Part shown: piece by piece, positions 22,561 to 34,028 of the stretch
Layout of the letters: the number at the start of each line of letters is the position of its first letter
How positions within the stretch are numbered: position 1 is the first letter of the stretch
Origin: Morchella semilibera
Taxonomy: Eukaryota; Ascomycota; Pezizomycetes; Pezizales; Morchellaceae
DNA: 64,000 bases
NCBI GenBank assembly: GCA_009192285.1
Contig: WBVU01000011.1
Span: forward strand, 1,794,668-1,858,667
Direction: 5' to 3'
Notes under the pieces: model-generated
What the model was told of the DNA's origin: nothing
Seen by the model: the letters and a program-made list of their open reading frames with translations, nothing else
Databases searched by the model: none
Translations under genes and position numbers: made by a program

Positions 22561-23802
22561 TTGGAAGAGGAGTCTAGGGAGTATATTCGTGATGCTGCCG
22601 GTTTCTCCGCATACAATATTCGAGCTGACACCTCTTTTTTTTTTAACCAACGGCCATCTAATCCGCAACACTATTGTCCACGCCCCGCCTGTTTACCAAT
22701 CACGGCGGTAATCAGTTTGTATAGCTCTTCAAAGATCTCTTTTTTCTTTATCACCCTCTGTACTCCTTGTTTCGGTTTTTTTGCATTTTCTCGTTATGGT
22801 TGAATTGTTGCTAAGATGGGTTTCGGGAACTTTCAGTTTTTTGTTTCATATGGAATAATGGTGGGAGTTTTTACGAGAAAAAAAAATGAATTTTTTGCAC
22901 CTCTATGGAATATCTTTGAAGAAAAAAAAACCTAATAATTTCCCCTCCCCCCCCCCTCTTATCTTTTTACCCTTGAATAATTTGAATAATTGCTAAGCTT
23001 TGAGTGGGAGAGACGAGTGACGGGAGACAAGAAAGGAAAACAAATCGAGATTCTCGACCAGATCAACAGTTCGATTTAGCTATGCCATCAAGCAGCTCAT
23101 TCCGGATGGTTGGTTGGTTTTTTCTTCCCTCTGATATCCGTTATTTACTGGCCATTTAAAAATTATAGCGCCGAATTTGATTTTTTATGGCCATGCAACG
23201 AGTTCGGTGATTACTGAATGTTTTGGTCCTGACAAAACCCCTGTCTCCCTGTAGATATTTTGATGTGCATTCGTCCTACACCACCCCTCAGCTGGGCTAT
23301 AGTGTTAGGTTAAGGTTTCCATAGAGAAAAAAAATGTAGGAATATCACAACCCGGACCGGGGGGGGGGGGGGGCCTTGTTCTCCTGGCAGCGAACCACTG
23401 GCCCAGCATAAATTTGTCGGGCGGCGCGTGTTTCGGCTCTCCGAGTGGCCCTGGGTGATACAAGTCAATTCTGTCTCCGTTGTCTTTATACTGAGTTTAG
23501 ATTCACAGAGTATCTAATTCATCGATAAAGTATGGACGGGAAGATGGATCAATGATTCGAGTCAGTTGACGAATACCAAGAACTAAATTTCACGGATTTT
23601 GCTATGACAGGGTGCACCTGCAGTATAAGGGGTCACCCTGTACACTGCTAGATCTACGCGGTTCTAGATTTGCCCATGTCAGTAAATATCGACTCTCCAA
23701 AGACCAACCCCAACTGTTGTTACCGCAACGCCTTTCCAATTAACAGGTTTATCGATACGCGAGTGATGGACTATGAATGTATGTAAACCCACACCACCTC
23801 AA
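22561..23802. other. Intergenic between convergent SPF30-like and GPN3 genes
   Basis: This is the 3' flank of two converging genes. It contains T-rich segments, a G15 run at 23359-23373 and a short palindrome CAGGGTGCACC...GGTCACCCTG near 23610-23641. No gene is seen. Confidence 0.55.
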
Positions 23803-24904
23803 TTAATCCTCCACCGGTTCCTCCCAATCTTGGTCAACATCTTTTATCTGAGGTTCTTGAACCTCAGACCACCCCAGACAGTCATCTATATAGCTCAATG
23901 TAGCTTGAACACTGTCCTCGTTTTGACTCTCCAACTGTAAAAATTGAACCATCGAGAAGTCATCGATCAAACTCACCACAGCTGTTTCGATTAGAGCTGT
24001 GCTGATAAAAGCTTATAGTAAATAATGGGAAGTAAAGGATAAGCATACATTCATTCAGCCTGTGAAACTTCGGATTCGTCTCTGCATGAATATCCGTGGC
24101 CAAGATGGACGGGTCTGGGTCTAGGAACCTTTTGAGCTCCCTCTTACTGACCTGATTCCTCACAAGGTCCATTTTTGAGAGAATATTGATATGGGGGATT
24201 TCCAGCATAATCATGCAACTCATCGCACTGAGTGTCCCGGCAAAGAACTTTGTCTTATCGATAACGAATGTAGACTCAAGGAGATATGCCGCACAGAGGT
24301 TGAACGACATGTGACCCGTGAGATGCTTCGCCAGGTTTGGCAGGATAGGAACGTGCGTGTAAAGTTCTATCTGGCCTGGACAGTCGAATATTGTGAGACT
24401 TTCTTCGCCGGTTTCGCCGAGCTCGGATTCTAGCCAGTCGAGATTGTCCATGAGGAACCTGGAATGATCAATATGGGTTAGGATAAAAATAGAATAGGAA
24501 TTCATAGCAGGGGCGGAATCTGGGAAGAGGGGAGCCTACTCAAAGCAGGCCATCAAACCGCCGTTTGGACCGAGTCCCATCTCGTCCATTACATCCTCAA
24601 GAGATATAAGGTCCTTGATGTCGACATCGGGCTCGTACTCGAACTCTTCTGCTGCAGGGTCCAAGTTGACATAAATACCTGCAGGAGGACGTTCGAGTAT
24701 TAGGATATGAGATTTTCTGCACGAAGCTTTATAAGGTAAACATACATGACCGCTTGATGTTCTTGATGTGAGCGATAAGTGCAGCACAGAAAGTAGACTG
24801 TCGATAGTATTAGTTTTCTTACAAGATCTGCGGAAGTTCTAAATGATCTTACGTACCTTTCCGCACCCAGCAGGGCCGATTACAAGGACTCCGTATCGAC
24901 TCAT
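23803..24904 (-). CDS. GPN3: GPN-loop GTPase 3
   Basis: Five exons (24857-24904, 24746-24797, 24540-24678, 24049-24458 and 23803-23996, minus strand) encode 280 residues, against 284 in human GPN3. It has a P-loop GPAGCGKSTFC near residue 10, the GPN signature [12 protein letters not shown], a switch motif [12 protein letters not shown] and the specificity motif SKMDLV. GPN3 works with GPN1/GPN2 in cytoplasmic assembly and nuclear import of RNA polymerase II. The [10 protein letters not shown] start and [10 protein letters not shown] favour GPN3 over GPN2. Cys at the fifth P-loop position replaces the Ser or Ala that I recall as usual, a mild oddity. It is divergent from RRP42 with 162 bp between start codons. 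Confidence 0.93.
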
Positions 24905-25066
24905 AATGGGGACGACAGCTGTGGTTGGTTAATTGTAGTGGGAGGTTGTGGGGGCTATAGATTTGGCTTTAACTAAGTGTTGCGGCTTAAAATCTTACGG
25001 TCAGATTTGAAATTACGAAGATCACAGCTTGAACTGCTAACTTCAACCTCCATCAAAGGTTCTAAA
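24905..25066. promoter_or_regulatory. Bidirectional promoter, GPN3 / RRP42
   Basis: Only 162 bp separate the start codons of two divergent genes, so both leaders and both core promoters must lie here or overlap the genes. No TATA box is obvious. Confidence 0.6.
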
Positions 25067-26086
25067 ATGGCGCCCTCAACATCAACAACTCTGATCTCCC
25101 CCGCCGAGCTCTCATATCTCCGGTCCTCTCTTGTGCTTGAACCGCCTATCCGGCCTGATGCGCGCTCCCAGACACAGTTTCGTCCGCTAGTTGCAGAGAT
25201 CGATATTCTCCCGTCAACTAATGGCTCGGCGCGAATGATTTGGGGTGATGGAGGCGAATGCGTTGTTGGGATCAAGGCCGAGGTCGAGCCTACAGAGCTT
25301 ACCGCAGACGGGAAAAGAAAGAATTGGGTTGAGATTGGCGTGGAGGTTCAAGGGCAGAGGGACGATGATCCTTTGGGGGTGTTTTTGGGCATGACAGTTA
25401 CAGAGAGTTTACTTACACCCTCTTCTACACTCACGGAGAGATTGGCCATTACTAGTAGATTCCACTGGAAGATGTACATTGATGTTTGTCTTCCAGTTCT
25501 TCCTTCCAGTTCTGCGCCCTTTTCTCTCTACGTATCCTTTTGGGCATTGCTGATTGAGTTTTGTGCATAGATCCTGTTAATAACACCACCTCTCTCGCAT
25601 CCTGGAACACTATTGTCCCTTTCTACAAATCTCGCTCTTCGCTCGACTAGACTTCCCCGACTGACCTCAGAGGCGGATGAAGACCCTGTGTTTGATGACG
25701 ATTGGGATGCCTCAATCCCTCTGTACCAGACTTCTAACCAACTCCCGCCTATCACTCTACTCGTATTAAGTGTGGGTGGCAATATCTTCTTTGATCCGAC
25801 CAGGGAAGAGCTTGCTGTTGCAGACTGTGTTCTTGCAGTCTCTCTGGCTGCTAATTCAGCTGATGACACCCCGAAGGTTATTGGCGTGCGAACACTTGAG
25901 TCTGGCAGCGGAGGGTTAGTAACCACTGGAGCAAAGGATGTTAGCAGCAGCGGAGGCGCGGCCGTTGAAGCTGAAAGCATGGGGGGTGTTAAGAGGACAG
26001 TTGTCAAAAAGATAATCAAGGAGAGCTTGAGCGTTGGAAAGGAGGTCTTTGGAAGTTTACAGGGCGTTGTGGATGCGAGCCACTAG
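25067..26086 (+). CDS. RRP42: Exosome core subunit RRP42 (EXOSC7), RNase PH-like
   Basis: Exons 25067-25483 and 25571-26086 encode 310 residues. The product is a catalytically inert RNase PH-fold subunit of the nine-protein RNA exosome ring, which degrades and trims RNA in nucleus and cytoplasm. Family features are LSYLRSSLVLEPPIRPDARS near residues 15-34, GSARMIWGDGGECVVGIKAE, and after the splice MYID joined to ILLITPPLSHPG with LALRSTRLPRL and DEDPVFDDDWDAS. The splice (GTTTGT donor, GCATAG acceptor) was picked because it restores the WKMYIDILL strand typical of the family. The upstream frame lacks an earlier ATG. The C-terminal 40 residues are Gly/Ser/Ala-rich and variable. Confidence 0.93.
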
Positions 26087-27308
26087 AACCGGGAATATTA
26101 AAAAAAAAGATCATATAATTAAAAGGTTCGGAGATTCAATGCTCATAAACATTGAATGTTTGACCTAAACCTCATTTTGCAATAATACATATCGGCTCTT
26201 TGCCCCGGTATTTTCCGGGTCTTTTTTTTTTTTTAATCCTATTCTCTGAAGTATCGGGAATTTTCAAATTGGGACAATTTAAGACTTTGACGTTTTCCAG
26301 CACGCATTCCCGAGCGGTGGGTTTCGATTGGGGCAACCGATTTTGACCCGAATGCTCAAGCCACAAACCAAACATGGACGGGAAAGGTCAAAGACCTGGT
26401 GTTCTTTGACTATTCGACCTAGCTTCTAGAATATAGCAAACTATCACGAATTACTTTCATACGTAGATAATATAACCACATAGAAACACTACATGTATTT
26501 ATTATAAACTTAACTTGCATTGTCCTAAACCGGCATATTGGTATTCATGGACAGGAAACTAGCCTAGATCGTCCACGTTTGCTCCTTCCATGGGACCGAG
26601 GATAATCCAATGATGTTTATGCATGCCTCCCTTTGGCTAGCCCAACACATATCCCAATGCTCCGGATGGCAGGCATTGTATAACAGCACGTAATGAGTTA
26701 TTTGGGATTGTAGGGTAACCACACATACAATACCGTATTAAATTTGTCAAGGTTCAGTACTGGTTAATACCCTTGCCCGAAAAATGCATGTATCGACGTT
26801 GAGATCTGTAAAAAAAAAAATGTAAATAAAACCCAGGGCTGCCCAAAAAGTCTTGAATGCTGCGTGGTCGAGGTAACACGGCAGATACCATCCAGACCCC
26901 AATAGATGGCCAATCCAAATGCACGCGGGCTACAGGGGGTTGCTATTTGGGGGGAGTGAAGCCTTAGCCAATCTCCAGGAAATTCTAGGGCCCATAATTG
27001 GACTTGTTTAGGATTGATGGGTAGAGGGGGGGGGGACGTCTTGGTATTGTAATTTTATCTCTGGTGGGCAAGACCCCTACCTGTCGGCCAGTGCGCTGAA
27101 GCAGTCCTCTCTTTGGTCATGAGTGCCCGCGTATTTATCCTCACTGTCTTCCCCCCAAGTTTTCTCCTACCTCACCTCCGACCCTCTTAAACCCAGAGCC
27201 TCCTTCGAATTTTCTGCCCTCCCTCCATACCCTCCTTCAGACTCTTTTAGAGACGACATTTTTTACATTTTGCTGCTCTAGCACCTTTTATACCTTTATA
27301 CATTCAAA
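26087..27308. other. Intergenic
   Basis: No gene is supported. An isolated mariner-like end, CAGGGCTGCCCAAAAAGTCT, starts at 26836 without a detectable partner. The last 250 bases are pyrimidine-rich and probably form the promoter and leader of the gene at 27309. Confidence 0.55.
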
Positions 27309-28003
27309 ATGCCTGGTGTTGTAAGTACTATAGTGTTTTTTTTCTTTTAGTGTTTGCCTTATCTTTTAGTTAAGTTCCTGAGACTAATGTTGAATGTGTC
27401 TTCAAACAGCCTCCTAACGCTATCGATGCCCTCAAGAAGATCGGCCGTTCTCTGTTTGGCCGTAAGAAGAAGAGCAAGGCCGCCCCCGTTGAAGAGACCA
27501 CAGAGCAGGTCGAGCAACCAGGCGAGAACTCTTCAGCTGCTCACGAAACCCCGGTGAACGTTCCAGCTGTTGCACCCCCTCCTGCGACCGAGAGTGCCAC
27601 AACAGCAGCCCCACAAATCGAGGAATCTCGAGAAGCACCAGCAGCTGCACCCGCCGCGGAGACCATAACCCCTGCGCCAGCGCCAGGTGTCGATGGTAAG
27701 ATTTTGCTCTGCTGCGTCCGGTCTAAGAATCCTTTCCCCTTTTCTAGTCTCGTTTCTTAACAGAAAGAGTGGAGAAGAGTGAGGGTTACGATTATTACAG
27801 GGTGCTGACTCTTTTTGATAGCGCAAGTAGAGGCCGTGCTACCGTCGCAACCAACAGCTCCCCAGCTTGATGCACCAAAGAAGGAAGCTCCTATGGGAGA
27901 GATCGACCTACCTTCAACAGAGGACAAGAAACCTGAGGCTGCCGCCCCAACCGCCACCCCAGCCGCCGCCCCAGCCGCCGCTCCTGCCACCTCAGCTAAT
28001 TAA
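27309..28003 (+). CDS. Small Ala/Pro/Glu-rich protein, function unknown
   Basis: Exons 27309-27320, 27410-27695 and 27822-28003 encode 159 residues. The first exon holds only four codons (MPGV) before a strong GTAAGT donor. The second opens with a short conserved-looking basic amphipathic segment, AIDALKKIGRSLFGRKKKSK. The rest is low-complexity Ala, Pro, Glu and Thr, ending in repeated TPAAAPAA units. There is no signal peptide or membrane segment. The pyrimidine-rich leader, tiny first exon and C-ending codons are typical of well-expressed fungal genes, so it is probably expressed. I do not recognise a function; the basic helix might bind membrane or nucleic acid, which is a guess. Confidence 0.75.
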
Positions 28004-28640
28004 TAACACAAAAACAAAACCGTCCCGGCTGCTACCGTATCTCCTAGGAATAAGCTTTTCGCTTATGAAACTTGATCTACGATTAGCTTCCTTTTTTCTC
28101 CTTTGCCGTAAATCCACTTCAACTTTTTTTTTTTTTAGCGCTGGGTCTTTTTCAAGCCCAACCTTCCTTTAGCAAATCTTATCTCCTACGAGTTTTTTTT
28201 ATAATGCATAATTTTTTTCCTCGCTGCTTCCTTTTCTCTTTCTTTTTCCTTACTATTTTTTCTTGGGTTAATTGGGTGGGATGGGAACGGGGCCTCGGGT
28301 TGTTTCTTGCGTGAGAACAGAGTGGTTTGAACAGTGCCTCCTTTATCAAGTCTCGGTCTTTTCAAGAACCTGTTCTTTTTCTTTAGGTGTGTGGGGGGGC
28401 TTTGCGTCTTCTCTATGTATGTAATTAGGAATGGGATAGTGCGGTAGGTTGGTAGGCTTGCGCAACAAAAATAAAAATCAATGATATAGATGGATAAAAA
28501 AAACCCATAAAAACTTTATCCCTAAATATTTAGGATATAGTCTTATATAGATCTCTATGAGCCCTGTGGTATTATGTAGATACCTAGTAGCCTCGGGCGA
28601 GTACCTTGTATGCTATGCACGCATGGAACGTACCTAACCA
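28004..28640. other. Intergenic, 3' flank
   Basis: T-rich trailer DNA of the upstream gene. No gene is seen. Confidence 0.55.
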
Positions 28641-28642
28641 TA

Positions 28643-28743
28643 CTCGGGGCAGGCAAGAAGAACCTGAACATCGTTTTTGGTAACCACCACTTTGACCCCT
28701 GCTAGCGCGTTTTTATGTTCAGGTTCTATTTGCCTGCCCCGAG
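28643..28743. mobile_element. Foldback MITE A, 101 bp, TA-flanked
   Basis: Inverted repeats of 29 bp (28643-28671 and 28715-28743) begin CTCGGGGCAGGCAAG and differ at two positions. They enclose a 43-bp spacer. TA lies at both outer edges (28641-28642 and 28744-28745). The whole element could form a hairpin and encodes nothing. Confidence 0.78.
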
Positions 28744-28833
28744 TACAGTGATAGGAATGATCTATAAGTTACTCCTATCGCTGGACATGTACAAGTATCT
28801 ACATACATACATATGTAGGTACGCCGTGGGGTA

Positions 28834-28956
28834 CTCGCAAATTCCTGGCGTTTGTGAAATGGGCCACTATTGCATACCATAGTAAATTTTGGACTTGGCG
28901 CGAATCTGTATGGCATGCAATAGCGGTCCATTTTACAAACGTCAGGAGTTTGCGAG
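28834..28956. mobile_element. Foldback MITE B, 123 bp, TA-flanked
   Basis: Inverted repeats of 46 bp (28834-28879 and 28911-28956) begin CTCGCAAATTCCTGGCG and enclose a 31-bp spacer. TA lies at both outer edges (28832-28833 and 28957-28958). Six differences between the arms are all transitions. The first four bases (CTCG) equal those of element A, 90 bp upstream. An (AGAGT)n tract follows the right end. Confidence 0.8.
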
Positions 28957-28958
28957 TA

Positions 28959-29866
28959 GAGTAGAGTAGAGTAGAGTACCTACATAGATAAGCAGATACT
29001 AAATTTATCTTTTTACAATTAAGTTATAACTAAGGTGTGTATTGTTGCCCGTTTGGAGCCCACGGAAATGTACCCAGGGGTCCCGAAAAGTGATACAGCG
29101 CTTGGGATCGGGTGGGTGTGAATTAGCAACCACCTTAATTTCTTTTATTTATATGCATATGTGATCAGTGAATATCCTTTATACTCTCTTTACTACCAAA
29201 TGTGGCTGCTTCATTCAAGTCAGAGTTGGGCCGCATGTCGTGGGTTGAAATCGTGAGAAGCACTTTCCGTACTTTAGAGCACATGTAGTGTAATAAGACG
29301 AGTTATACCATATCCAGTTGAATGCATTGCACATATTAATACATACATGTACCTACTAATCACCGATTGATTTTGGCCCAAAGGGAGGTGCCAGTACAAA
29401 TGATATACACGTATGAAATATTGCGTTAAGATAATTCTTTAGGAGGGGAGGGAAACCCTAGTCGTATTCTACCGTCGGTTGCCATTACTGCACTAAAATT
29501 AAAGATAGGTTGTCTTAAAAGCGGGTATTGTAGCAGGTATTAATCTTAAAGATACTGCACATTCAAAAACAAATCAAGATCAAAAGCGACGAATCCCACA
29601 CTTGTATACAACAGGTCCGAAAGCCTTCAGCAAATACCTGCATGCCTATTCATGACTCCATAGGGTCAGGTTACGATTATTTGCTTGAAACAAAACAAGT
29701 AAACAAATAGACGGAAACAAACAGACGCCATAACAATAACCAATCTTCGTTAGAAGTCCATAAAAAGTATGTATGCAAGCAAGAGAAGAAAAAAGGGTAA
29801 GTAATACAAGAGTTAATTCCGCTCGCATCCAAAATGAACCAAAGTCATTGACTCAATCATAAACTG
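28959..29866. other. Intergenic, 3' flank of NPC1
   Basis: No gene is supported. At 29074-29094 the string CCCAGGGGTCCCGAAAAGTGA resembles one end of the element at 59063, but no partner end is visible. Confidence 0.5.
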
Positions 29867-32800
29867 TCACTCCTCTTCAGAGCTGGAGTCGTAATCTGCT
29901 GGAACCACATGTCGATAGGCTCTGCTTCTGAGATCCTCCTCTAGACCCCCAGGACCATCATCTGGAAGATAGCCCTCGCCCCCAAAGTAACTCAAAGCAA
30001 CTGGTAGGAATATTAATGCATGAGTTGCTCCGATAACAACGAGGGCAAGCCACATGCGGAAATAGTATATCTCAAATATCTTTGAGCGTGTGAAAGCGAG
30101 AACGCAGACACCAATGAGCTTTGTAACAGTAATGCCGGAGAATACCTATAAAGGTCAGTTATTTGCTCGCTTATAGTATAAAAGGGGAAGTGACTTACAG
30201 AACCGCCAACATTAACCAAAGCACCCAAAGCTCTCGCATCTTTACCTCGAAATTTCGCCTTCGCTCTATCAACTACGCTCCTGCTGGGGAACATGAAAGC
30301 CCTGGCAACATGCGAACAAAACTCGACGCCAATCCCAACACAAATAACCAAGTTGACCAAACTAACCGCGTTTAGACTAATTCCCCAGAGAGCCATGACA
30401 CCCATGATGTCTACAACGATCATAAATACAGTTGCACTAACTACAGACCCTGTCTTTATACTTCCCAGAAGTAATGTAGAAACAAGGAATATGCAGCCTA
30501 AGGCGGCTAGAAGTAGCCCGCCAGTCAAATTGACTATGGTAGAGTACTGGTCAAAGAATATGTAAAATTTCGAGTAAGGGAAAACTTTAACTCCGGCATT
30601 TTTCGAAATTGTACCCGCAATTCTCCGAGCGGATGCATAGGCGTCAATAAAGTCCTGTTGGCTTCTTAAGGGTGTGTGCGATGTCCTAAAATGAGTTGCC
30701 TTGATGGTGGTCCTTTCATAATCAGGGACAATGGCATGAGAGTAGGCTGCCTTTCCAGCCAATGGACAATCCTCTCCAGTCGGTGCTTTGATCCAAACAT
30801 TAAGATAATCCAAAAATTCCTGGCCTTGTGGCATCCCAAAAAGCGTGATATTCCAGGCTGGGTTCCTATCCTCAAAGCAAACCTTGCATTGTCGGTCGTT
30901 ATCAAACTCCCCGCAAAGTTGGGAAGGGTCTCTCTTTTTAACCCTGCAACATTTCTCGAGAGACGGATTGAGCCAGAGAAAGTAATCATCAATCCAGCTG
31001 GCAGCAGGCTCAGCAATGTATGATGTTTCTGGGCGTTTCCGTTCCTGCTCGAGAACATTCGAGAGCGAGTAAGTATCACATGTAGAAAATCGTCCACATA
31101 AGGCCTGTTGCTCATGTGCTTGTGTAATGTTGTATTCTTGAGTGACGAAGTAAACTGGTGGCCCAACACCGAGGTAGTCATAGAGATCGTTGAAATAACC
31201 AATGAGATATGAATCGGTTGGTATAGCAATTCTTTGATCTGGAATGCCAAAACGTCAGGAATCAAACCAGCCAATAGGATTAGTTAAGATCAAAGGGCTT
31301 ACCAAGACCAAGCTCTACCATAGGGAGTAGTGCCAAGCCCGCAGTAAACAATCCCAAAAATAACGTCATGACAACCCATTTTGTTTTCATTTGTAATAAC
31401 CCTGGAGCATATTTTTTTCGAATAAAGCCCTGCAAGATTCCCTCCTCTACTGAATAGACTGACATCCTAATATCCCTTGCTGTCAACCCGTTAGGATGCC
31501 CATTATCTCTATTTTCTCCGGGGACCTTGAAACATGGGAAACAATCCATCCTTGAGTCCTCGACTCTTTCCTGATTGAGGGCCAACACTGCTATAAACAT
31601 AGTTACTTGTAGTACGGCGTTTATAAATACCGCACCTGCAGCATAAATCGCGAAGTTCCTCACTGCTGGCATTGTTACGATGGCTCCAAGAGCAAAAGCA
31701 ATTGTCTCGCTCGATGCAGATAAAAGGATGCTAGGTCCCATTCGCCCCATCGCCTTTCCCACCCGAACCTCTACAGATTCGCCAAGATGGGAATGATTGA
31801 CGCGTTCGAATTCGTGGACGATTAAAAAGATATTGTCCACACCAACTGCAAGCACAAGGAACGGAATAACCTCTGCAATGATAAGTGTTACCTTAACCCC
31901 CATTGCTGAAAACAACCCCACACTTGCGGAAACACTCATCAGGACGATAATTATGCCGAAGATCCCAAGAGTGAACTTGCTCTCAATGAGAAGTTTGCTG
32001 GGTTGGTTGAAAATACGAGTAATTGCAAAGCTGGTGCTACCCAAAGCAAAACTTGCATAGATGAACATGGCAATGTAACTGATTACGACAATCTTCGCAT
32101 CGGTATTGGTACTTTTGTTGAGCTCTTCTTCCAAGCTGATTTCTGTTGAAAAACTCAGTCTCAGCCCCCTTTCTTTTGCTTCGGACTGCACCGCGATCAA
32201 GGTGCTTTTTAAGCTCCTTTCCCAATCCATGCTTCTTTCAAGCCCCTCAGACCCCTCTGGATGATTCTCCAATACCCAAGTCACAATCATGGCCTTCGAC
32301 TCCGCAACATCACCACTCTCCTCCCAGCCACCTAGTAACAATTCCTTGTTCAAAGGCTGACCAAAGTCGGGCAGACATTGGCTTTGGACTGGCTGTGCTG
32401 TACACGACCTCAAATCCTTTTTCCAAGTCGTTTCTTTGAGATTCCAAAAATCATTCCCAAAATAACCCGTAATAGATTGGACAACACACCCAGAATCGGT
32501 AGGTTTAAAACAAACGTCGTCCAGCGTCACACCGTAAGTCAAACTCTTCATCCGCCGAATACGATTCTCTACGTCAAACCACCAACCCAACACATTGTAG
32601 TCAAGGGTTGGTGATGGGCCAGCATCAGTGGTGTCGTTAACCAAAAAAGCCTGCTGAGCTCGATAAAATGGACCAAAGTTGTCGTCAAAGAACTGCTTCT
32701 CCATGGCAGCCTCAGATGTAGGGCTAACCCATAGCTTCACAGGATCATTCTCGACTGAAAAGTTCAGCCAACCCAGGCTCAGTAAACCAACACATATAAC

Positions 32801-34028
32801 ACTGATCATGATCGTCACCGTAGGGGAGGATGCACAAGTTTCCCCAAGTCTCGAGAAAAACGTATCGATGTAGGTATTGGGGAGGTACTCGACCATACCT
32901 ACATCAATGACATCACCCTCATCCTCGTCGTCGCTTGGAGCGCTCTCTTGTAGCAAACGCAATCGTTCAGCTCTTCTATCACGGTGTGCTTTCCAGGCCG
33001 AGAGTGCTGAGTATCCACCGACTATGGCCAATAATGAAACGGAATATATAGTGATAATCGCAAAACTGAGACACGGAATAACCCCAACATTACAAACCTT
33101 TCCCGTGTGAACTTCCGGAAGCTCTGGGCAGACAGAAGGGCAATCCACGCACGCACATCGGTAAGACACATCCGTATCATTACATCGCTTGGGAGAGTTA
33201 TCCATCTGTGCCATAGGCGCGTTCATTTCATCGCCAGTAGGAAAGTTCATTTGGAACGGCGATCCAAACGGCTTTTCGTCCCCAAGAAATTTTAAGAAAG
33301 CCTTATAGTCCTTCGCCCCACCACCGATCAGGTCCATGACATAACCGTTGGTTGCAGAGAACTTGACATCTTTGCAGGAATCGAAGAATCCACTTCCAAA
33401 GTTCTCTGACACAAAGTAATCCAACTCTGTGACAACTCTTTTTCCACCTCTGAGTTCTTGAGTGGATGTGACATTCAAAAATAAAGATTGATCAGGAGAG
33501 CAAGTGAATGTGCAAAAAAGGTCGAAAAAGTTGGCTTTGCAAGCAGGGCAAGATGCAATGAGATTTTCAGCTTTTTTGAGGTTGGAGGCGAGGCTTTCAA
33601 GCTGTATCCAAAGTTCAATGAATAAAACCCCTAATGTGGGAATGCCTATCCAGATCCACATACCTGATCCCCGTCACAGCACACTGGACCCTCGCTCCAA
33701 GTAGCTCCACAAATATCGATTAGTTGTTTTCTAACAGATAACTCCGGTTCCTCAGCAGGCCCATTATCTGGGCATGGCAATTGCCCGCCAAAGAACGATT
33801 TCTTACCACACTGAAATCTAGAATCAGCAATAGCTTCGGGAAAGGAAGGAACATGTATTGAGGTACCTGGCCGCGCAGCGCACAAACACCGGCTTTGTGT
33901 ACTTTGGTTACCGGTTCTGACACGGTCGCGGCAGTTGTTGTGGGAGTTAACGCCAAGAAAGAAAAAAGAGATAGAGTAACTAGTATAAGTAGTGGTGGTA
34001 TCCGAAGCATCGAAAGACACCTCTTCAT
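29867..34028 (-). CDS. NCR1: NPC1-type sterol transporter (Ncr1)
   Basis: Exons 33867-34028, 33664-33810, 31303-33601, 30199-31238 and 29867-30145 (minus strand) encode about 1,308 residues, close to NPC1 (1,278). The start gives a hydrophobic signal peptide ([19 protein letters not shown]). The Cys-rich N-terminal sterol-binding domain follows ([36 protein letters not shown]). Then come a membrane segment, the middle luminal domain, and a sterol-sensing domain at roughly 610-780 with [21 protein letters not shown] second luminal domain ([13 protein letters not shown]) and the last five membrane helices complete it. It moves sterol out of the vacuole or lysosome lumen. The acidic tail DYDSSSEEE lacks an obvious dileucine motif. 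Splices were chosen by phase and by continuity with NPC1. Confidence 0.95.

Noticed and set aside
23610-23641. Short palindrome CAGGGTGCACC...GGTCACCCTG
   Set aside because: The arms are only about 7-10 bp and there is no target duplication, so it is probably chance.
26836-26862. Mariner-like end CAGGGCTGCCCAAAAAGTCT
   Set aside because: No inverted partner is visible on either side, so chance cannot be excluded.
29074-29094. Single TIR-like end similar to the 59063 element
   Set aside because: No matching inverted end was found within about 500 bp, so it is only a possible relic.
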